From positions 1-8,361 of the forward strand of contig CAZPLZ010000147.1 of NCBI GenBank assembly GCA_964587525.1: 8,361 bases of DNA, given 5' to 3'. Below the pieces are notes generated by a model. The model searched no databases. It was not told the DNA's origin and was given only the letters and a program-made list of their open reading frames with translations. This document shows, piece after piece, positions 1-4,656 of the stretch; the stretch's first letter is position 1, and each line of letters begins with the position of its first letter. This stretch comes from CAZPLZ01 sp964587525 (GTDB taxonomy: Bacteria > Oederibacteriota > CAKKQC01). A program made the position numbers and the translations under genes.

Positions 1-1278
1 CACCGCCATGAAGCCGCCAGCGATCCAGGTACCAATCCCCCTCACCCTCCCCTCTCCCCCGCCGAGCGGGGGAGAGGGACAGGGTGAGGGGGGCGACTTC
101 GGAACTGCAAGAGCCGCCACCAGGATCCAGAACAATGCGGCGGTAGCGGCAGAAGCGGGGTTTGTCAGATGCACCACCCAACAACTGGCCACAGCCGGCA
201 GCAGCGGCGAGGACCGGCCCGCCCGAGCCGCCGCCAGCAAGGCCCACAGGTAAAAGCCCAACCCCAGCAGCCCCTGCGTCGTTGCGAGGCTCACCAGCTC
301 GTTGTGCGCGGACGCCGGCAGACGCAGGTGAACCGCTTCCCCCATTGCACCTGGCGGCTCAGCGATGAAGTACGCATACGAGGCAACGGAGAGAAAATGA
401 GCATGGAAGAGATCAGGGCCGATCCCCAGCCAAGGATAAACGCAGACGAGCCGGCCAGCCGCCTTCCAAATTTCTGGGCGGGCTCCCATGAGGCTGGCGA
501 GCGACCACATCCGGTCAGCCGGGCTGAGAACCAATGCCGCGATCAACGCCATCGCGCACAGTCCGGCACCCCAGCCTGCCATCGACCGGGGTGAGAGGCT
601 CATCACCGGATGAACACAACCACGGCGATACTGCCAGAGGACCACTCCAACGCCGCAGGCAAGCGCCAGTAGAGCTGAACGCTGCCCCGTGACCACCACA
701 CCCACAACCAGAGCGACTCGAAAGATCCAGGCCGGCCAACCACGTAAGGTACGAACTGCAAAACTCAGCCAGAACGCGCAGGCGAGAAAATTACCCAGAT
801 GCACCGGGTTGCCCAGTGTGGCAAACAGCCAGTAGCTGGACTTCAATTCGGGATTCCATGGAATCGGATCGAGCTGCAATTTCTGCAGGAGAGCGTACAC
901 CAGCATGACCACCGCTGCTCCAAGAGCGCCGAAGAACACCTTGTTCGCCAGCACGCGCGTCAGCCACGCCGAAGCGATGAGCGCCCCGAGCACGAGCGTA
1001 CCTACCTGAGAGGCGCCCATCCAGGAGCCTTGCTCCCCTGCCCAGCTCACGACGGCGGCACCGCTTACAGCGCACGACACAAGGGCGGAAACCGCCAGCC
1101 CTATCAGCGGGAGTGTCAGCGGGGATTGAACCAACCGTTGCCGCTTGCCAGGATCTGCCAGCGCGAGGACCACGAGCGCTAACGCGAGGGCTTGAAAGAC
1201 GATCACTTTAGGAACTTCGATGTTGTCGGCAAACCCGATCCACATCACCAGCGGAACGAGGGTAAGGGTGGAGATCAT
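1..1278 (-). CDS. Wzy_C-superfamily membrane protein (O-antigen ligase / polymerase / O-oligosaccharyltransferase), 3' end outside window
   Basis: The frame is open for 426 codons from an ATG at 1278 and runs off the left edge. It encodes a very hydrophobic protein with many predicted membrane helices. Family-like motifs appear in the expected order: GNPVHLGNFLA (156-166), TGQRSALLAL (197-206), RPEIWKAA...YPWLGIGPDLF (267-291) and, after a periplasmic loop, AHNELVSLATTQGLLGLGFYL (324-344). The AHNELVSL segment is the hallmark of Wzy_C proteins, which transfer or polymerise undecaprenyl-linked glycans on the periplasmic face of the inner membrane. A good ribosome site (GGGGAGG) precedes the chosen start; an in-frame ATG at 1305 is less likely. 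Residues 396-414 are encoded by a palindromic repeat, apparently in a loop between two helices. The gene follows the 193-residue gene by 50 bp and points away from the pilus-like operon. The acceptor (lipid A-core, protein or capsule) cannot be told. Many relatives carry C-terminal TPRs, which would lie outside the window. Confidence 0.88.
   Translation of the reverse strand, partial: MISTLTLVPLVMWIGFADNIEVPKVIVFQALALALVVLALADPGKRQRLVQSPLTLPLIGLAVSALVSCAVSGAAVVSWAGEQGSWMGASQVGTLVLGALIASAWLTRVLANKVFFGALGAAVVMLVYALLQKLQLDPIPWNPELKSSYWLFATLGNPVHLGNFLACAFWLSFAVRTLRGWPAWIFRVALVVGVVVTGQRSALLALACGVGVVLWQYRRGCVHPVMSLSPRSMAGWGAGLCAMALIAALVLSPADRMWSLASLMGARPEIWKAAGRLVCVYPWLGIGPDLFHAHFLSVASYAYFIAEPPGAMGEAVHLRLPASAHNELVSLATTQGLLGLGFYLWALLAAARAGRSSPLLPAVASCWVVHLTNPASAATAALFWILVAALAVPKSPPSPCPSPPLGGGEGRVRGIGTWIAGGFMAV
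37..92. repeat. GC-rich 56 bp palindromic repeat inside the Wzy_C gene
   Basis: The left arm (37-60) and right arm (68-92) are reverse complements except for one spot, where one base on the left faces two (79-80) on the right. The 7 bp between them (61-67, GCCGAGC) can extend the hairpin. The arms are built from CCCTCACCCT and CTCTCCCCC blocks, a composition typical of dispersed palindromic repeats in many bacterial genomes. On the minus strand the element is read without a stop as a Pro/Ser-rich stretch followed by a Gly/Arg-rich stretch (residues 396-414), unlike the hydrophobic protein on both sides. This points to an inserted element rather than native coding sequence. The hairpin is what I see directly; its dispersal through the genome is inferred. 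Confidence 0.85.
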
Positions 1279-1283
1279 GCTGA

Positions 1284-1290
1284 CCTCCCC
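1284..1290 (-). promoter_or_regulatory. Ribosome binding site of the Wzy_C gene
   Basis: Read on the minus strand, GGGGAGG ends five bases before the ATG at 1278. It is the strongest Shine-Dalgarno match seen in the window. It decides the start in favour of 1278 over the in-frame ATG nine codons upstream (1305). Confidence 0.65.
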
Positions 1291-1328
1291 TAACTTTTTC
1301 TGCATCTGCTCCAGTTTTAAACTTGAGA

Positions 1329-1910
1329 CTAAGTTTTTCCGGTAGCAAGGGCCATGCCGTGGTCCAGGAGACGGCGCCACTCCAGCTCCTGCAAACGCAG
1401 CAGAGTTTCGAGCGCGGCGGTGGGTGAGCGGCTCGACCGAGCCTGCTCGCAGGCTTCAACAAAGACCAGCGGCTCCCAACGGCCAGAGCGGCGCAACGCG
1501 TCGCCTAATTTTTTGAGACTGGAATCCTTGCTTCCCGTGACCACATCCAGCGCGGCGCGGCCCAGCGCTTCGTACACCTGGGCAGGCGCCTTGACCCTCC
1601 GGTACCAATAAGCCGAGTTACTAGCGTCCGGCTCGCGGCGGTGCAACATGGCGTGCCACCAACTCCCCAGATAAGATGGGATACCCTGCGCCAGTTCGTG
1701 CGCCTCCTCGAACCCGTCACAGGCCACGTAGAGCCCGCACAGGACCGCCCGGCCCGCTTCTTCGTTGATGATCGTAGTATCCAGCAGGCTCGCTGGCGTC
1801 AGAGCCTTCAGCGCTTGCAGGCCCTGTCCAACCGGCGCTCCTCTGGTGAGGCGTTTCAGCGGCGGTTCTGTCGCCGCTGTGGCCAGCTTCACGATTTCCT
1901 CAAGGCGCAC
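1329..1910 (-). CDS. Conserved protein of unknown function, 193 aa
   Basis: A soluble, mostly helical protein with no signal peptide or membrane segment. It starts at GTG 1910: an in-frame TGA (1929-1931) lies just upstream, with no other usable start between them. Notable segments are AHELAQ (70-75), a Trp/His-rich core at 83-106 (WWHAMLHRREPD, then AYWYRR) and WEPLVFVEACE (145-155). I recall the pattern 'AHxIAQ ... G-[SA]-[YW]-WHxxxHRxEPDxxNxxYW[FY]R' from uncharacterised proteins in Acidobacteriota, Verrucomicrobiota and Planctomycetota; this is from memory and not checked. The clustered His, Arg, Glu and Asp might bind a metal or substrate, but no function is known to me. It ends 50 bp before the Wzy_C gene on the same strand, so co-transcription is likely. 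No clear ribosome site precedes the GTG, so the mRNA may be nearly leaderless. Confidence 0.8.
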   Translation of the reverse strand: MRLEEIVKLATAATEPPLKRLTRGAPVGQGLQALKALTPASLLDTTIINEEAGRAVLCGLYVACDGFEEAHELAQGIPSYLGSWWHAMLHRREPDASNSAYWYRRVKAPAQVYEALGRAALDVVTGSKDSSLKKLGDALRRSGRWEPLVFVEACEQARSSRSPTAALETLLRLQELEWRRLLDHGMALATGKT

Positions 1911-1959
1911 AGGAACGCTTTTATCGTATCACTATGGTGTAATAAAATTTAACGAGCGC
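1911..1959. promoter_or_regulatory. Divergent intergenic region, probable back-to-back promoters
   Basis: This AT-rich spacer is the only gap between the two divergent units, so it should carry or overlap both promoters. On the minus strand TGATACGAT (1931-1923) looks like an extended -10, with a poor TTAAAT -35 about 18 bp upstream. On the plus strand TGTAAT (1938-1943) matches five of six -10 bases but has no good -35. Either -10 would place transcription starts within about 10 bases of the start codons, giving very short leaders. The assignments assume a housekeeping sigma factor and are tentative. Promoters could also lie inside the opposing coding sequences. Confidence 0.35.
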
Positions 1960-3540
1960 ATGATTGGCGTCGGGATCGATCTGGGCTTCTCCTCAACCAA
2001 AGGCATTGCCATCCGGGTGCTCGAGGACGGCCATATCTCCCTGCTGGAGGCGGTGCTGATCCCGTCCGCAGAGGTGACGACCCGCGCCGGTGAGCTGGCT
2101 TCCGCGCTCGCCAGGCACCGGCCGTCACGGTTCACCCGCCCGCCGCTGTCCCTGTGCGTGTCACATCCTGACATCTTCTTCGACCGGGTGCGGCTGCCGC
2201 TGACGACGGAGACCGGCGCCGTGACCGAGGAGGAGATCCGCGGATGGCTGGCCGAGGGAAAAATTCTTCCCCCCACCGCCACCAAAATGAAGGAAGACCT
2301 GTGGGATTTCCAGGTCCTCCGGTTGTTCCGCCGCGCCACCGACCTGGAGCAGTTGGGCAAGAAGTACGCCGTCGGCCTGTTTGCCCGCATCCCGCGGGCC
2401 GTCGCCGACTCCGTCCCGGTCTTCAAGCCGCTGCCGGTGAAAGGGCTGGAGCCGTCCGTGCTCGCCGCACTCAACGCCTGCCTTCAACTCACCCCACCGG
2501 CAAAAGGCCAGCCGACCCTGTTCATGAATTTAGGCCTCCATCAGGTGCAGGCTGTCCTCCTCGCCGACCGCGAGGTGCTCCGCGTGGCCATCGCCCCTCT
2601 CGGAGACTTCACCGACATAGTGGAAAAGCTGGCGCGGCTGGAGCCGGGAAAGGCGGAGCAGCGGATTCAAAACGCTGACCTGACAGCCACGGACGCGGTG
2701 AGCGTGGCCATCAAGGACGTGATCTCAAAAGTCCTGAAGAAAATCCAGGCCATGGTTGGCGGGGAAGACGAAACCTCGGTTCCCCACCCGCAGCAGATCC
2801 TGCTCTGTGGAGGCTTAGCGTCAGTGAAGGGGATGTCCCGGTTCGTCAACTCGACCCTGAATATTCAAACCGACACCCTCATCCAGCCGGAGCGGTTGCA
2901 GTCCACCCTCGCTCTGCCCGCCCCGTATCCGATCTTCGCAGGCGCGATGGGTGCGGCGTTACGCTCCGCTGGCGCGGTACCGCTGCCGCTCATGCCCCGC
3001 AAACAACTTCCCCGGGCAGCCAGGGCGCAACCCGCCCCCGCTCCGGTTGCGGCCGGCCAGCCCGTTGCTGCGCGAGCGCCAACCGCTCCGGTCCCAGCGT
3101 GGGCAGGCGCGTTTCGCGACCTGCCCGAGCGGCTGGGCTGGGGTTGGGTCGCCATCGGCGCCGTTGCGCTGGTGGCTTCACTGCTCATCCTGTGGTACCC
3201 CAACTGGCCGGGCGGGGAGAGCGGCAAGAAGCGGCGAGAGCTTGCACTGCTGACGGTGGAGATGGACGAACTGAGGCGGCAGGACGGGCTGATCAAGCAA
3301 TATGTCTCGCTCACGGGCAGTGGAGGGCTGCTGCTGTTCCCGTGGGGGGCGGTCATCACCGAGATGGCCAGCAAGATGCCGCGCGGGACATACATCACCA
3401 ACATCAACGCCAACCAGGAGCGCCTGCTGGTCGGAGGACGTGTGAAAGGCAGCCCGAGCAGACAGGTTAAACGCATCGTCGAAGGGCTGAAGAAGGCTCC
3501 CATGATGAAGCGGCTGGGCCTGACACCTCCGGAGCTGTAG
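1960..3540 (+). CDS. pilM: PilM-PilN fusion (GspL-like), actin-like cytoplasmic domain plus membrane-anchored periplasmic domain, 526 aa
   Basis: Inner-membrane platform protein of a type IV pilus or type II secretion-like machine. Residues 1-335 are the actin-like PilM fold: phosphate-1 loop GIDLGFSSTKG (5-15), a degenerate phosphate-2 strand FMNLGLHQ (188-195) with Asn where Asp is usual, and the adenosine motif LLCGGLASVKGM (281-292). A Pro/Ala-rich linker (about 341-385) leads to one membrane helix (393-413). A short coiled region (423-447) and a PilN-like periplasmic domain follow (455-526; WGAVITEMASKMPRGTYITNI, then LLVGGRVKGSPSRQVKRIVEGL). Separate PilM is usually about 350 residues and PilN about 200, so both are present in one chain, as in GspL. 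ATG 1960 is chosen because PilM proteins start right at the phosphate-1 strand; the frame stays open upstream to 1765 but only over the opposing gene. The next gene starts directly after the stop codon. Confidence 0.85.
   Translation: MIGVGIDLGFSSTKGIAIRVLEDGHISLLEAVLIPSAEVTTRAGELASALARHRPSRFTRPPLSLCVSHPDIFFDRVRLPLTTETGAVTEEEIRGWLAEGKILPPTATKMKEDLWDFQVLRLFRRATDLEQLGKKYAVGLFARIPRAVADSVPVFKPLPVKGLEPSVLAALNACLQLTPPAKGQPTLFMNLGLHQVQAVLLADREVLRVAIAPLGDFTDIVEKLARLEPGKAEQRIQNADLTATDAVSVAIKDVISKVLKKIQAMVGGEDETSVPHPQQILLCGGLASVKGMSRFVNSTLNIQTDTLIQPERLQSTLALPAPYPIFAGAMGAALRSAGAVPLPLMPRKQLPRAARAQPAPAPVAAGQPVAARAPTAPVPAWAGAFRDLPERLGWGWVAIGAVALVASLLILWYPNWPGGESGKKRRELALLTVEMDELRRQDGLIKQYVSLTGSGGLLLFPWGAVITEMASKMPRGTYITNINANQERLLVGGRVKGSPSRQVKRIVEGLKKAPMMKRLGLTPPEL
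3531..3534 (+). promoter_or_regulatory. Ribosome binding site of the PilO-PilP gene
   Basis: GGAG sits in the last codons of the PilM-PilN gene, six bases before the ATG at 3541. It supports a start directly abutting the upstream TAG and hence translational coupling. Confidence 0.55.
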
Positions 3541-4656
3541 ATGGCCGCGCCGATCCCCGCGCCCGCACCCAAGCCTGATTCCAAGCCCAAACCTGGCCCG
3601 GCCCGGCCTGCTGCAACGCCAGCTCCGACGGCAGCCAGGGCAAGAGCGCAACCCCCACGCCGCACCGGGCCGGACAGGTGGATGCTCATCGCGGCCACCA
3701 TCGCCATCGCCTTGCTGCTGGTACTCCTCACCCGTTCCAGCCTTCTGTACATCTCCACCCTACGGCTCCAATATAAAATCGACAGCCTGACCCGCACCCG
3801 GCTTCAGGCGGACATGATCCGGGAAGCCTGGGTGGAGCTGGCTAATCAGGGAGCCACGCTCAAGGAACGGCTGACCCAATCCGCTGGGTCGCTCGATGAG
3901 CTCAAGCGCCACATCCGTGCCGCTGCAAAATCCGCAGGCGTTTCGGTGACAATCCAAGAACTTGAGCCCAAAGACCAGCCAGGGGCCGTGAAGCGCGCCT
4001 TGAGGGCCGCCGCGCAGTTGGTGACCGGCGAATCAGAAAAAATCAAAGGCCAGTCAGGCACGCTCCTCAACATCACCGGAACGGCCGCGGAGGGACGCAT
4101 CTTGAAGCTGCTGGTGGCCCTGGACAGCCTCCCCGCGGTCGCCGAAACGGACGAACTGCAACTGACCGGAACCGGCAGAGGGTGGGCGTCCATGAAACTT
4201 TCCTTGCACTACTACGAACTCAAGCCCAAGGTCGCCGCGAAACTCAAAGACTTTGTTGAGCAGCTCCCCGCCGTTCCCCGCAGCAACGGCGCCGTGGCCG
4301 GACCCGAACGGACGGTCTTCCTGCCGCACGTGGTGTCCAAGGAAAAAGCGCTGCGGGGGTGGCCCAAGATCCTGCTCAGCGGATTCACGGGAGACCTCGC
4401 TCTGTTTTTCGTGGGCGGCAAGGACTACTCCTTAACCCCGGGCAGCGTGGTGACCCGGGACATCGTCTACTCCTACAAGCTGGCGGTGAACCAGGCCATG
4501 CTCAGACGCAAGCGGGACGGCACCGAGGTCATCCTGACCGTCGGCAGCCCGGAGTTCGAGCTCCCCCACCACAAGATACGCGACATGAGCGAATTCATCC
4601 TAACCCTCCAGAAGCGCACCCCCAGCGATCTGTTCACCCCCACCGACCAGCCATGA
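3541..4656 (+). CDS. pilO: PilO-PilP fusion (GspM/GspC-like) inner-membrane platform protein, 371 aa
   Basis: Bitopic inner-membrane protein predicted to pair with the PilN part of the upstream product. Order: a Pro/Ala/Lys-rich cytoplasmic tail (1-46), one membrane helix (47-65), a coiled coil (about 70-125), and a ferredoxin-like PilO/GspM domain (about 126-226) with the pattern SAGVSVTIQELEP ... LLNITGTA ... ILKLLVALDSLPAV ... MKLSLHYYEL. A linker then leads to a C-terminal beta domain (about 270-340; WPKILLSGFTGDLALFFVGG, LTPGSVV, DGTEVILTVG). That domain resembles the PilP/GspC homology region, which contacts the secretin. Typical PilO is about 200 residues; the extra 150 are explained by this domain. 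PilP is normally a separate lipoprotein, so tethering by PilO's helix would replace the lipid anchor. The start abuts the upstream stop and the end overlaps the next gene by ATGA. The PilP assignment rests on pattern only. Confidence 0.78.
   Translation: MAAPIPAPAPKPDSKPKPGPARPAATPAPTAARARAQPPRRTGPDRWMLIAATIAIALLLVLLTRSSLLYISTLRLQYKIDSLTRTRLQADMIREAWVELANQGATLKERLTQSAGSLDELKRHIRAAAKSAGVSVTIQELEPKDQPGAVKRALRAAAQLVTGESEKIKGQSGTLLNITGTAAEGRILKLLVALDSLPAVAETDELQLTGTGRGWASMKLSLHYYELKPKVAAKLKDFVEQLPAVPRSNGAVAGPERTVFLPHVVSKEKALRGWPKILLSGFTGDLALFFVGGKDYSLTPGSVVTRDIVYSYKLAVNQAMLRRKRDGTEVILTVGSPEFELPHHKIRDMSEFILTLQKRTPSDLFTPTDQP

Noticed and set aside
37..92. Palindrome as a Rho-independent terminator
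   Set aside because: It lies inside an open reading frame and has no T-run after either arm; a dispersed repeat explains it better.
8..1182. Several plus-strand open frames (8-253, 169-594, 799-1182)
   Set aside because: All lie opposite the continuous 426-codon Wzy_C frame and give Arg/His/Pro-rich shadow translations.
1765..1959. Upstream in-frame extension of the PilM-PilN gene
   Set aside because: It lies almost wholly over the opposing 193-residue gene, and the PilM fold begins immediately after ATG 1960 with the phosphate-1 strand.
2865..3797. Minus-strand open frame of 310 codons
   Set aside because: It is antisense to two well-supported genes, has low-complexity Ser/Arg/Gly-rich translation and matches no family pattern; expected in GC-rich DNA.
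4359..4652. Upstream in-frame extension of the propeller gene
   Set aside because: It overlaps the PilO-PilP gene out of frame with Arg/Pro/His-rich translation, and it would bury a clear signal peptide that starts at 4653.
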